A stretch of DNA of 43,104 bases from Sulfurovum sp. (GTDB lineage: Bacteria; Campylobacterota; Campylobacteria; Campylobacterales; Sulfurovaceae), in the NCBI GenBank assembly GCA_027082955.1, contig JALWTA010000036.1, positions 1 through 43,104 of the forward strand, read 5' to 3'. Position numbers and translations under genes: made by a program. Shown piece after piece: positions 25,428 through 34,217 of this stretch; the stretch's first letter is position 1, and each line of letters starts with the position of its first letter. Below the pieces are notes generated by a model. The model worked only from the letters and a program-made list of their open reading frames with translations. It made no database searches and was not told the DNA's origin.

Positions 25428-26729
25428 ATGAAAACAAGTACATTCAAAAAACTTGGAACCGGAATCGCTTTGTCACTCGTGACTTCTACTATGCTACATG
25501 CAACAAACGGAGATACACTCATCGCTGTCGGTACGAAAGCAAGAGCTATGGGTGGTACAGGTATCGCTGTAAGCCATGGTGCAGAATCAACCATCAGCAA
25601 CCCTGCAATGATCTCTACTGTTGAAGGGACAGAGATTTCATTTGGAGGTACACTCTTTATGCCTACCATTGAAACCGGTTTTGCCAATACTAAACTTGGT
25701 ATGCCGGCTACTTTGGCAAAAAGTGATGCTGACAGAAACGTAATTCCTGAGGTCTCTATTGCCCACAAAATCAATGAAAACTGGTACATCGGTGTAGGTA
25801 TGTGGGGAACAGCAGGTATGGGTACGGACTACTCAAAATCTGGTCAAGATAACTTTGGTAACAACGTTAATATGCATATGGTTACCAACCTGCAGCTTAT
25901 GCAGTTTGCTGTACCGGTTGCATACAAAGCAAGCGGATTTACTATAGCGGTTGCTCCGATTCTTCAGTATGGAAACCTCGACATCAACTATAACGGAACA
26001 CTTGCAAAAGGCAACACGATGCCTCCACAGTCTGTTCCTGTAGCTGCAGGTGCAGGACTGGCACAGGACTTTGGTTTTGGCTGGAGTGCTGGACTCTCTT
26101 ATGATTTCTCCAACGGTCTTACTCTCGGTGCTGTGTACAAGTCTTCCATTAAAATGGAATATACAAACCAGCTCTCTTCTGCCACTGCGCCATTTGTGGC
26201 TATGGGTATTTTCCCTGCACCAATGGGTGACACACTTGAGCAGCCAGCTGAGATCGGTGCAGGTTTCTCCTACACAACAGGTGCGCACACCTTTGCATTT
26301 GACTATAAAAGAATCAAATATGCAAGTGCTTCAGGCTATAAAGACTTTGGATGGGAGGACCAGAACGTATATGCACTTGGTTACCAGTATGCACAGGACA
26401 ACTGGGCACTCAGACTCGGATACAACCATGCGACAAGCACAGTTAAAGAGCTTCAGGGAGCTGGCACACCAATGTATGGTGTAACCTCTGCGATCAACTT
26501 CTTCAACCTGCTTGGATTCCCTGCAACATCTGAAAACCACTATACAATCGGTGGTACCTATGAGTTCACTAAGCAGTTCGCACTGGATCTCTCTTATGTA
26601 TACTCTCCAAAGACCACCAAAACATTTGACATTGGTGCATTCCAGGGATACAGCATGTTCAACCCAGATACAATCACTACTACCCACAAAGAGAATAGTG
26701 TCTCTTTCCAATTGACATACAAATTCTAA
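25428..26729 (+). CDS. FadL/TodX-family outer-membrane transport protein
   Basis: A 433-residue exported beta-barrel that takes up long-chain fatty acids or other hydrophobic compounds. A signal peptide (about residues 1-26) is followed by NGDTLIAVGTKARAMGGTGIAVSHGAESTISNPA, the conserved N-terminal hatch of OMPP1/FadL proteins. Alternating aromatic and hydrophilic strands follow, ending in SFQLTYKF with C-terminal Phe for BAM recognition. The start ATG 25428 has AAGGA upstream. A consensus promoter and a downstream hairpin make it a single-gene, probably highly expressed unit. The substrate cannot be read from sequence; the organism may not use fatty acids as such. Confidence 0.88.
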   Translation: MKTSTFKKLGTGIALSLVTSTMLHATNGDTLIAVGTKARAMGGTGIAVSHGAESTISNPAMISTVEGTEISFGGTLFMPTIETGFANTKLGMPATLAKSDADRNVIPEVSIAHKINENWYIGVGMWGTAGMGTDYSKSGQDNFGNNVNMHMVTNLQLMQFAVPVAYKASGFTIAVAPILQYGNLDINYNGTLAKGNTMPPQSVPVAAGAGLAQDFGFGWSAGLSYDFSNGLTLGAVYKSSIKMEYTNQLSSATAPFVAMGIFPAPMGDTLEQPAEIGAGFSYTTGAHTFAFDYKRIKYASASGYKDFGWEDQNVYALGYQYAQDNWALRLGYNHATSTVKELQGAGTPMYGVTSAINFFNLLGFPATSENHYTIGGTYEFTKQFALDLSYVYSPKTTKTFDIGAFQGYSMFNPDTITTTHKENSVSFQLTYKF

Positions 26730-26736
26730 GACCGAA

Positions 26737-26758
26737 ATCCTCCCATTTCCGGGAGGAT
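26737..26758 (+). terminator. Hairpin after the fadL-like gene
   Basis: ATCCTCCC (26737-26744) and GGGAGGAT (26751-26758) form a perfect 8-bp GC-rich stem with a 6-base loop, 7 bp after the stop. T-rich sequence starts only ~12 bp later, so it is an imperfect intrinsic terminator. Confidence 0.6.
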
Positions 26759-26878
26759 CCCCTCATCTGCTTTTTCTTCTTCACCTTTTTAAGCTTATTA
26801 TTATAAAATATAAAATATATTTATTAAATATAAGAAAATTATTCAATAAATATTACTTTGTTGCCATGGAGGTTCACA

Positions 26879-27709
26879 ATGAACAAAACGCTTTTTCTCT
26901 CTGCACTGCTGGCATCAACACTCTTTGCCAACACGATATCCGTAACCGGAACCGTTGTTTCCGATGACAAAAAATATATCGGTGCGCGCTATATGGGATA
27001 TGTCAAAGAGGTCTATGTCAACATAGGGGATAAAGTCAAACGTGAAGATACCCTCTTCAAGATGGATTCGGCAGAATTTGACATTCTTAAAGAGCAAGTC
27101 AATCTGGGGCTGGAACAGGCCGAGATTTTGACAGATGTCTACCGAAGCAAACTGGATGAAATCCGCCGTAACAGAGCACTGCTGCTTCGTCACAAAAACA
27201 ACAGTACTTTCAACTTTGACGATATGAATGAAAACCTCTCTATTACGGCCGAACACACTGAAGCGATGCTCAAAGCCATGAAGGCGATTGTGAAAAGTGC
27301 TGCGCAAAAGGCAAAAGAGGTCAGTCTTATCTCCCACTATCTTAAGGTCAAAGCGCCCAGTGACGGCATCATAGTACAGAAAAACCTGCATGTAGGTGAT
27401 ATGGTCATGCCGGGTTTCCCTGTCATGGTACTGGTCGATCTTGATCATCTTGAAATAGAGGCACAGATCTCTGAAGCCGACCTTCTCAAAGTCAATGAGG
27501 GTGATCTTGTACATTTTGAGATCCCCTCTATCCACTACAAAGGTCATGGAAAGATCAAATCTGTTGTGCCAAGTGCCAATCCAATGACACACACCTTCAC
27601 CATTCGCATCACTTTCGACAGAAACTTCAAAAAGATCTATCCTGGCATGTACACCAAAGTCACTATAGAATACGATCCTTCTACCATCAGCAATACGATC
27701 GAAGAGTAA
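26879..27709 (+). CDS. RND efflux periplasmic adaptor (membrane fusion protein)
   Basis: A 276-residue exported protein of the HlyD/AcrA type, linking an RND pump to an outer-membrane channel. The signal peptide is MNKTLFLSALLASTLFANT. The biotinyl-lipoyl half-motifs are seen as YMGYVKEVYVNIGDKVKREDTLFKMD and KAPSDGIIVQKNLHVGDMVMPGFPVMVLVDL, flanking a short alpha-hairpin (~residues 60-150). A beta-barrel and a membrane-proximal domain follow. It is shorter than AcrA (~370). GGAGGT 6 bases before ATG 26879 rejects the upstream TTG 26858. It converges with the split RND pump genes, separated by 3 bp, so adaptor and pump are on separate transcripts. No outer-membrane channel gene lies nearby. 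Confidence 0.88.
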   Translation: MNKTLFLSALLASTLFANTISVTGTVVSDDKKYIGARYMGYVKEVYVNIGDKVKREDTLFKMDSAEFDILKEQVNLGLEQAEILTDVYRSKLDEIRRNRALLLRHKNNSTFNFDDMNENLSITAEHTEAMLKAMKAIVKSAAQKAKEVSLISHYLKVKAPSDGIIVQKNLHVGDMVMPGFPVMVLVDLDHLEIEAQISEADLLKVNEGDLVHFEIPSIHYKGHGKIKSVVPSANPMTHTFTIRITFDRNFKKIYPGMYTKVTIEYDPSTISNTIEE

Positions 27710-27712
27710 GTA

Positions 27713-29533
27713 CTACGCTTTCTCTTCCGGATCGTCGCACCGCTTTTTGGGGAAGAGTATTGTTTTGAGGTTGTCGGTCAAGACACACCATACATCTTTC
27801 CCTTCTGTATCTTCCTCACCCTCTTCACTGCATATTCGTTCATCCTGCGGCATCATTGCCTTTGCATTGTCCATCAAAACAGGGATGAAGAAGAGTGCCA
27901 CAGCTGTTGCAGCCATAGAACCGAAGATCAAAGCGATACCCAGTCCGCCAAAGATCGGGTCAGTAGAAAGCAGCAGTGAACCGAGTATGATCGCCACAGC
28001 CGTCATCAAAATAGGTTTTGCACGCGTTGCTGTAGCCTTGGCGATCGCCTCTTTTTTCTCCATACCATTCTTAATTAATGCCCGTGAGAAATCAATGAGC
28101 AGCAGTGAACCGCGCGCACTGATCCCCATCAGCGAGATAAACCCAATCAACGATGTTGCCGTCAGGAAGAAATTGACATCGGTAATTGCCAATGAGATCT
28201 TGTCTGTGATCCAGTGTCCAATGATCACACCAATGATAGACAGAAAACTTCCCGCAAGTACAATACCGCTAAGCGCAAAGGATTTGTAGTAAACCACCAT
28301 CAGCAAAAACATCAAGATCAATGCAGCGATAAATGCACCCCCAAGATCACGGAAGGTATCAAGAGATACTTTCATCTCGCCATCCCAGCGTATCAGTACC
28401 TTTTCACCCGTTTTTTTATCGACAGCATGCAGGTCGAACATATAGGTGGACATACCCGGTGTTTTGGTGATATTGTATTCATCCTTCAGCACTGCAAGCA
28501 TCTTTTTTCTGGCATCAAGCAGCGGATAGACCTGCGAAACAAGATCACACTCAGCAGTGATCGTGACCATATTTTTCAGATCTTTTCTGAAGATCGTCGG
28601 TGAAGAAGGCACCTCTTTAATGTCTACCACCTCTACAAGCGGCACCATCATCCCTCTTCTGTTCATCAATCTAAGGTTGGAGAGTTTACTGTGCAGCGCC
28701 TCTTTGTTCTCCCCGTTGATCTTTCGTGAATTACCGTCCAAACGCACAAAGATCGGTATCTGATCCTGCTGGTTTTTGGTATTTTTCACTGCAACCGGCA
28801 TCCCTTTAAAGGCAAGGTAGACGATTTGATTCACCTGATCGACACTCAACCCGCTGCGAATGATCTTCTCTTTATTTGGAGAGAGCATATAGGTCTTGTA
28901 AATATCATCCATCATCACATCGACATCCACCAGTCCCTCTGTCTCTTTGAGGATCTGACTGACCCTTTGTGCCATATGGCGCAGCTGTTTGTCTGACTTG
29001 CTGTAGAGTTCCACAACAATGGTTGCCAGCGTCGGAGGGCCTGAAGGCATTTCAATGAACTTGATGTTCGTACCCGCCTTTAAAGGCTCGCAGCGTTTTT
29101 GAATGATAGGACGGATACGGTGCACCATCATAAAAGAGGATTCATCGCGGTGATGTTTATCAGTAAGGTTGACAACCACCTCTGCCTGATTTTGAAAACG
29201 CTTGAAGGCACTTCCCTTGACAAGCCCGGCATAATCCAGCGGTGCCCCCTGTCCGAGGAAAACCTCCATATCGGTTACACCTGCCTCTTTTTGCAATGTG
29301 GAGACAACACACTGGGCCACCTGTTTCGTTTCATCGATGGAGGCATTGGTAGCCGTATCGATGTAGATCGTAAAGGTATCCGCACTTTTACCCGGGAGCA
29401 TTTTGGCAAGTACCAGCTTTGTCGGTATCATTGCCACAGCACCCATCAGCGCCATGAGTGTGATCAGTATGACCAGCCGTTTTTTCTTTTTGCTTCGGAG
29501 GATACCGAGCAAAAACGCTTCAAATCTGCCCAT
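27713..29533 (-). CDS. RND transporter, C-terminal half-protein (TM7-12)
   Basis: This 606-residue protein corresponds to the second half of an AcrB/CusA-type pump. It has TM7 (about residues 19-40), a periplasmic porter domain (~50-385), and five further helices (TM8-12) from ~390 to ~560. In TM10, GISARGSLLLIDF places R474 where AcrB has Lys-940 of the proton relay. The C-terminal tail is acidic with cysteines (CSEEGEEDTEG). The ATG at 29533 shares one base with the stop of the first half (TAATG), and GGAGG lies just before it. Both halves have intact ends at the cytoplasmic loop, so this is a genuine two-gene pump rather than a frameshift. Substrate unknown. Confidence 0.88.
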   Translation of the reverse strand: MGRFEAFLLGILRSKKKKRLVILITLMALMGAVAMIPTKLVLAKMLPGKSADTFTIYIDTATNASIDETKQVAQCVVSTLQKEAGVTDMEVFLGQGAPLDYAGLVKGSAFKRFQNQAEVVVNLTDKHHRDESSFMMVHRIRPIIQKRCEPLKAGTNIKFIEMPSGPPTLATIVVELYSKSDKQLRHMAQRVSQILKETEGLVDVDVMMDDIYKTYMLSPNKEKIIRSGLSVDQVNQIVYLAFKGMPVAVKNTKNQQDQIPIFVRLDGNSRKINGENKEALHSKLSNLRLMNRRGMMVPLVEVVDIKEVPSSPTIFRKDLKNMVTITAECDLVSQVYPLLDARKKMLAVLKDEYNITKTPGMSTYMFDLHAVDKKTGEKVLIRWDGEMKVSLDTFRDLGGAFIAALILMFLLMVVYYKSFALSGIVLAGSFLSIIGVIIGHWITDKISLAITDVNFFLTATSLIGFISLMGISARGSLLLIDFSRALIKNGMEKKEAIAKATATRAKPILMTAVAIILGSLLLSTDPIFGGLGIALIFGSMAATAVALFFIPVLMDNAKAMMPQDERICSEEGEEDTEGKDVWCVLTDNLKTILFPKKRCDDPEEKA

Positions 29534-31245
29534 TATGCCTCCTCCTCTTTTTCTACATCATCATGATGTTTTTTATGTGCCAGAACCTCTTTTTTGATCT
29601 TTTTGAAATTGAGCCATTTTCGTGCCAGGAATGGCGCAAAAACATAGGCAACAAAGAGCGACACAGCAAGACCTACGGGTACATTGAGAGGAATCGGTTT
29701 CATAAACTGCCCCATCATCCCTCCCACAAACGCCATGGGTACCATTGTCAGGATGATGGCTATGGTGGCGATATTGGTCGAAGGTCCGATCTCATCGGTT
29801 GCCTGAATGACAATCTCATCGATCGTTTTCTTCTCAATATCAAGATGGAGCCGTCTGTGAATGTTCTCGATCACAATAATCGCATCATCAACAATCAGCC
29901 CTAGCGAAAGCAGAAAGGCAAACAACGTAATACGGTTGATGGTCTGTCCGGTCATCTGGGCAATGAACAGTGTTGTTGCCAGGATCATTGGAACGGCTAC
30001 CGTCACGACCATTGACTCCCGCCATCCAAGGAACGGAATCAGAATCAGCATAATGATAAAAATAGTGATCTCCAGATGGTGCACCAGCTCATTGACTGCC
30101 TCATTCGCACGGTCCCCGTAGTTACGCGTGATCACAAACCCGACACCTGCCTTGTTGAGCTTTTCTCTGGCTGCTTCTATCTTTTCGATCGCCTCTTTTG
30201 CAATATATACCGCATTGGTACCTTTCAGTTTCGATACGGTCATCGTGATCTGCGTATCTAAAGGCATGAACTCAGGAGCATTGCTTTGGTTTTCTTCGGA
30301 AACCTCAGCCTCTTTGATCTTTTCAGGTTCAGTATCCATCCCTTTGCGATAGCTGATCAGAGCACTTTGGTAGTTTTGGATATCGTAGCTGTACTCAACC
30401 TTGGCAATGTTTTTCAGGTAGATCGGAGAACCCATATATTGTGCAATGATCAGCTCTTTAAGATCATCGATGGTATCGATGGCATTTTCGACCCCAAAAA
30501 CGACAAGACGCTTATAGTTGTCTACCGTATCGATCATCGGGGCATTGGTCGAGATAGCTTTGATCGCTTTGGCAACCTGCCCCAGCGAGATGTGGTATGC
30601 AGAGAGTTTATGCAGATCGATCAGCACATTATACTGTGGATGTTTCACTCCTTTAAGAGTTGTTTTAGAGACATTATCAAGTGCATTGATCTCTGTCTGA
30701 AGCTCACGAATGGTCTTGTAAAGCTCCACCACATTCATTTTGGTACCCGGAAGACGGTAGAATGCCGCTGTAAGAATAGGGATGTCAATATCGATGTCAA
30801 ACGGTTTCACCAAAGGAGGCATAGTACCTTTGGGAAGGTGATCCATATTCTGCATAACCTTATCGTAGAGTTTGAGATTCGATGATTCCCTGTCCTCTCC
30901 AATGTAATACTGTACATTCACCATCCCGAAATTGTTCATGGCAGTACCGTAAACGTGCTCCACTCCTTTGATCTCACGTATTTTGCGCTCAAGCGGTTTG
31001 ATCACAACATTGAGGATCTCCTTGGGAGTCGCACCCGGAAGTGCCACAACGACCGCTCCGCCGCTGACCTCTATCTGCGGATCTTCCTCTCTTGGCATGG
31101 TATTGAGTGCGACAAATCCCAACAGCAAAATAGAAACAGCCAGTATAGGTGTAAGCGGGTTACCCAGAAACGCTTTGGACAAGTGCCCTGCAATATTTTT
31201 AATTTTGTAATCTTCCATGGCGTCCATTATAACGTCATTAAACAT
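29533..31245 (-). CDS. RND transporter, N-terminal half-protein (TM1-6)
   Basis: This 570-residue protein is the first half of an RND pump: TM1 (~residues 31-50), the porter domain (~55-385), and TM2-6 (~390-545). TM4 contains LGLIVDDAIIVIEN with D453 and D454, the proton-relay aspartates of RND pumps. The C-terminus is a charged, His/Glu-rich tail ending a few codons after TM6, exactly where a full-length pump continues through a cytoplasmic loop into TM7. The longest frame starts at ATG 31245 without a Shine-Dalgarno. ATG 31218 (MEDYKIKNIAG) has TGGA nearby and resembles known N-termini, so it may be the true start. It is coupled to the second half by TAATG. Confidence 0.88.
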   Translation of the reverse strand: MFNDVIMDAMEDYKIKNIAGHLSKAFLGNPLTPILAVSILLLGFVALNTMPREEDPQIEVSGGAVVVALPGATPKEILNVVIKPLERKIREIKGVEHVYGTAMNNFGMVNVQYYIGEDRESSNLKLYDKVMQNMDHLPKGTMPPLVKPFDIDIDIPILTAAFYRLPGTKMNVVELYKTIRELQTEINALDNVSKTTLKGVKHPQYNVLIDLHKLSAYHISLGQVAKAIKAISTNAPMIDTVDNYKRLVVFGVENAIDTIDDLKELIIAQYMGSPIYLKNIAKVEYSYDIQNYQSALISYRKGMDTEPEKIKEAEVSEENQSNAPEFMPLDTQITMTVSKLKGTNAVYIAKEAIEKIEAAREKLNKAGVGFVITRNYGDRANEAVNELVHHLEITIFIIMLILIPFLGWRESMVVTVAVPMILATTLFIAQMTGQTINRITLFAFLLSLGLIVDDAIIVIENIHRRLHLDIEKKTIDEIVIQATDEIGPSTNIATIAIILTMVPMAFVGGMMGQFMKPIPLNVPVGLAVSLFVAYVFAPFLARKWLNFKKIKKEVLAHKKHHDDVEKEEEA

Positions 31246-31322
31246 AAAAATAAGTTTTTAAACATCAAAATTAATGAATATTTTTATCAATGTGAATAAG
31301 TGTAAATTATTTAATGATTTAA

Positions 31323-31351
31323 TTGTATCCTAAATAAAACTATGAGATAAT
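31323..31351 (+). promoter_or_regulatory. Promoter upstream of the exported unknown protein
   Basis: TTGTAT (31323-31328), 17-bp spacer, GATAAT (31346-31351). The downstream ATG 31403 fits with a leader of about 45 bases carrying AAAGGA. Confidence 0.6.
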
Positions 31352-31402
31352 ACCTGCGTTTCGCCAATGGCGACAAAATCTATACATCTACAAAGGATAC
31401 AC

Positions 31403-32197
31403 ATGTCAAAACTGATCTCCAAGTTTATGCTTGTACTTTCGTTGACACTGCTTGCCTCTGCTGCTGTTCAGGCTAAAGAGACCGCTTATTTTACAGCACC
31501 GTATGCTGATGCAAAAACCGTTGCTTCAAAACTCAAAGGTACCGGATTTAATGTATTGGCAACCTATTCTCCTGCCAAAAAAGACTACCTGAAAGTGGTA
31601 GTTGTGACAAACAGTGCACTCAAAAGCGCTGCCAGCAAAAAACTGCGCGGTTTTGCAGCCATTCAAAAGGTGCTTGTCAACAGCAAGTCCAAGACAGTGC
31701 TCACGACCAACCCAACCTACTGGCTTAAAGCATTCCTCCAGAAAGACTACAATGCCGGTACTGCTTCTGCAACCACTAAAGCACTTACAAAAGCGCTCGG
31801 AAAGCTTTCAGCTACCAAAGATGCACTTGACGGCGGTGATCTTGCAGGGTACCACTTCATGATCGGTATGCCATACTATGAAGATATGCTTGATCTTAAA
31901 AAAGGCGCCAAAGAGGTTAAAGCAAAAAAACGTGTGTTTGCATTGAAACTGAACAACGGCAGCACTCTCTACGGGGTCAACATGGGAAAAGCGACTGAGT
32001 CATTCATCAGCACTATCGGTGAAGACAAAGCGTTGGTACTTCCTTATACAGTACTTATCGAAAACGGCAATGCCTATGCATTGAATGCAAAATATTATCT
32101 TGCACTCTCCTACCCGCTGCTGACAATGGGTGAGTTCATGAAGATCTCCAGTATTCCTGACAAGATCGAAAGAACACTTAAAAAAGCAGTGAAATAA
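31403..32197 (+). CDS. Exported protein of unknown function
   Basis: A 264-residue protein with a clear Sec signal (MSKLISKFMLVLSLTLLASAAVQA). I do not recognise the family with confidence. The mature part starts ETAYFTAPYADAKTVASKLKGTGFNVLATY and has a fold pattern of alternating strands and helices, seen again near LNNGSTLYGVNMG. That could reflect DUF302-like domains, but this is a guess. It is Lys/Ala-rich with a basic C-terminal helix and has no cysteines. AAAGGA ends 5 bases before ATG 31403, so the upstream ATG 31367 is rejected. Its own promoter and a strong terminator make it a single-gene unit, probably well expressed. Confidence 0.75.
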   Translation: MSKLISKFMLVLSLTLLASAAVQAKETAYFTAPYADAKTVASKLKGTGFNVLATYSPAKKDYLKVVVVTNSALKSAASKKLRGFAAIQKVLVNSKSKTVLTTNPTYWLKAFLQKDYNAGTASATTKALTKALGKLSATKDALDGGDLAGYHFMIGMPYYEDMLDLKKGAKEVKAKKRVFALKLNNGSTLYGVNMGKATESFISTIGEDKALVLPYTVLIENGNAYALNAKYYLALSYPLLTMGEFMKISSIPDKIERTLKKAVK

Positions 32198-32205
32198 TTG
32201 CTCTA

Positions 32206-32239
32206 CTGGTGCACTTTTAGATGTGCACCAGCTCTTTTT
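32206..32239 (+). terminator. Intrinsic terminator
   Basis: CTGGTGCAC (32206-32214) pairs perfectly with GTGCACCAG (32223-32231), 8-base loop, then CTCTTTTT. It is the best rho-independent terminator in the window and ends the preceding exported-protein gene. Confidence 0.88.
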
Positions 32240-32277
32240 GCCAAAGTGCGTTCCCAAAAACCTGCTTTGACAACTAT

Positions 32278-33195
32278 CTATACAGAAAGCATCTCTTCAA
32301 GTGTCACTTTGACATTTTCTCCAAGGGCTTCAGGTGCATATCCACCTTCTAAAAAAAAGACATACGGCACCCTTGCAGACTTTAAAATCGCACGTACTAT
32401 CTCTCTAATACCTTCTGTGGTCACATACAGTTGGGCAATAGGATCGCTCTCATGCAGATCATATCCTGCTGATACTAGCATAATATCTGGAGAAAATGCC
32501 TCCACATACCCGGGAAGATCGTTCCGATAAATATCCAGCAATTCTCTGTCACCACTGTCTGGCATGACAAGAAAGTTTCTCGTGTAGCCTCTCCCTGCAC
32601 CTTCGCCGATCTCACCTTCCATGCCTGTCCCCGGATAGGCAAATGCTTGATGGGATGAAAAATAGAACACACTGTCATCTTCCCAAAAAGTCTCCTGCGT
32701 ACCATTGCCGTGATGTACATCAAAATCGATGATCATCACTTTTCCAAAACCGCACTGTTGGGCATATTTTGCGGTAATGGCAATATTGTTAAAAAGGCAA
32801 AAACCCATCGATTTGGAGGGGGTAGCATGATGTCCTGGAGGTCTTACGGCACAAAACGCACGTTCAAACGCACCTTGTACAATACCGTCTATGGCACTGA
32901 TACCTGCACCTACCGCTTTTTTTGCTGCAAGGAAAGAGTCTGAAGAGCAGTGTGTATCTGCATCAATAGATGCCCCGGCACGGCTGCAAGCCATGACCTC
33001 TTCGATCTGCTTTTTATCATGTACACGTAAAAGTATCTCGTTCGAAACAGTCACGGCGGAGGGAGTAAGCATCTTTTCTTTTAACGGAAGAACAGCCCGA
33101 TCTATGGCAACAAGACGCTCTTTTGATTCCGGGTGCATCAATCCTGTATCATGCTTTAGGTAGATCGGATCGGTGATATAGGCGACCTTCTTCAT
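32278..33195 (-). CDS. Histone-deacetylase-family (AcuC/HDAC-like) amidohydrolase
   Basis: A 305-residue zinc amidohydrolase of the arginase/deacetylase fold. The active-site elements are visible: RPPGHHATPSKSMGFC (tandem His), IDFDVHHGNGTQETFW (zinc Asp and His), SAGYDLHESDP (second zinc Asp) and the late FFLEGGY. Bacterial members remove acetyl groups from polyamines, acetoin-pathway enzymes or other small molecules. The substrate here is unknown. The start ATG 33195 lies 26 bp downstream of the small coiled-coil gene on the same strand, so the two likely form an operon. Confidence 0.9.
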   Translation of the reverse strand: MKKVAYITDPIYLKHDTGLMHPESKERLVAIDRAVLPLKEKMLTPSAVTVSNEILLRVHDKKQIEEVMACSRAGASIDADTHCSSDSFLAAKKAVGAGISAIDGIVQGAFERAFCAVRPPGHHATPSKSMGFCLFNNIAITAKYAQQCGFGKVMIIDFDVHHGNGTQETFWEDDSVFYFSSHQAFAYPGTGMEGEIGEGAGRGYTRNFLVMPDSGDRELLDIYRNDLPGYVEAFSPDIMLVSAGYDLHESDPIAQLYVTTEGIREIVRAILKSARVPYVFFLEGGYAPEALGENVKVTLEEMLSV

Positions 33196-33221
33196 GCCTT
33201 GCTCCTTGTTTACACTGGAAC

Positions 33222-33515
33222 TTATGCCTTCAATCCCATGCTTATCTTCAAGCTATCCAGCTCCCGTCTTAAGCGTGCCACTTCATTTTCCAGCACACTT
33301 ATCCTCTCTTCCGTTCCAACATTGGGGGCATCTTTTTGTACTTTCGGAGCAGTTCGCACATCCTGTTCATGCTCATCAACCAGTACATAAGTCACCTCTT
33401 TACCGTTCTCTTCGACCGTTTCACTTGGCAGTTCTTTTGATTTTACCATTTTGACAACATTGAATAGACTCATTTTGTGTGTTGCTGCATATTTTTTAAG
33501 TGTCATGCGTTGCAC
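33222..33515 (-). CDS. Small protein with HTH-like N-terminus and C-terminal coiled coil
   Basis: A 97-residue cytoplasmic protein. Residues ~5-45 (LKKYAATHKMSLFNVVKMVKSKELPSETVEENGKEVTYV) resemble the helix-turn-helix plus wing of MerR/excisionase-type DNA-binding modules. A Pro/Lys/Asp-rich linker follows. Residues ~70-93 form a short leucine heptad coil (ISVLENEVARLRRELDSL), suggesting a dimer. I do not know its function. The start is GTG 33515, chosen because AGGAG lies 6 bases before it; ATG 33506 is the alternative. It precedes the deacetylase gene and could regulate it or simply be cotranscribed. Confidence 0.65.
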   Translation of the reverse strand: MQRMTLKKYAATHKMSLFNVVKMVKSKELPSETVEENGKEVTYVLVDEHEQDVRTAPKVQKDAPNVGTEERISVLENEVARLRRELDSLKISMGLKA

Positions 33516-33586
33516 AGTTAACTCCTGTAAAATGGTTGATATATCTCTGACAGATACATTATATCAATTCATTCATATTTCTCTGC

Positions 33587-33592
33587 TATAAT
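33587..33592 (+). promoter_or_regulatory. Extended -10 of the SYLF gene
   Basis: TATAAT preceded by TGC (TGCTATAAT), an extended -10, 30 bases before ATG 33623. No clear -35. Confidence 0.65.
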
Positions 33593-33622
33593 ACTAAAAT
33601 CAATATGATATTAAGGAATATA

Positions 33623-34174
33623 ATGATGAGAAAAAGATTGAAATCCTTTGCTGCGATAGCTGCCTTGACACTTCTTTTCAGCGCTTCACTTCATGCTGAA
33701 GCTGCCAAGGTGATTGATGCAAAAGCCGATGTTGCCATTGAAAAGTTCAAAAAACTGGTCAAGGGGGGAGATGTCTTCCTTCGAAAGGTCAAAGGCTACC
33801 TCGTATTTCCGGCAGTTTACAAAGGCGGATTTATCGTAGGAGGACAATACGGCGAAGGTGTTCTGCGTGTTAACGGCAAAACCGTTGGATACTACAGCAT
33901 CGCTTCCGCCTCTGTCGGTTTACAGATAGGAGCACAGAAAACCTCTTACATCTTCGCCTTTGCAGATCAGTTCGCACTTGATCAGTTCATGCACAGTAAC
34001 GGCTGGGAGGCAGGCGTAGACGGTTCTATTGCCGTAGCGAAATGGGGTCAGGGTGTCGATATCAGCTCTATCAGCTACGAAAAACCCATCTATGCCTTTG
34101 TTTTTAACAACAAAGGGCTCATGGCGAACATCAGTCTTGCAGGTACGAAATTTACCCGTATCATCCCGCAATAA
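33623..34174 (+). CDS. SYLF (YSC84-type) domain exported protein
   Basis: A 183-residue protein with signal peptide (MMRKRLKSFAAIAALTLLFSASLHAEA). The SYLF domain follows: FLRKVKGYLVFPAVYKGGFIVGGQYGEGVL, then SASVGLQIGAQKTSYIFAF and SYEKPIYAFVFNNKGLMANISLAGTKFTRI. SYLF domains bind phosphoinositides in eukaryotes; bacterial ones are periplasmic and of unclear role, possibly lipid-binding. The frame opens at ATG 33605, but AAGGA 5 bases before ATG 33623 fixes the start there (ATG 33626 also possible). It is a single-gene unit with an extended -10. Confidence 0.85.
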   Translation: MMRKRLKSFAAIAALTLLFSASLHAEAAKVIDAKADVAIEKFKKLVKGGDVFLRKVKGYLVFPAVYKGGFIVGGQYGEGVLRVNGKTVGYYSIASASVGLQIGAQKTSYIFAFADQFALDQFMHSNGWEAGVDGSIAVAKWGQGVDISSISYEKPIYAFVFNNKGLMANISLAGTKFTRIIPQ

Positions 34175-34217
34175 CAAGATGCTGCAGCTGCTTCCGCAGT
34201 GCAGTACATCCATACAT

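Noticed and set aside
29525-29540. Frameshift splitting one RND gene
   Set aside because: The stop and start overlap by one base with a dedicated GGAGG, the first protein ends in a complete charged tail after TM6 and the second begins cleanly before TM7; nothing is missing that a shifted frame would restore.
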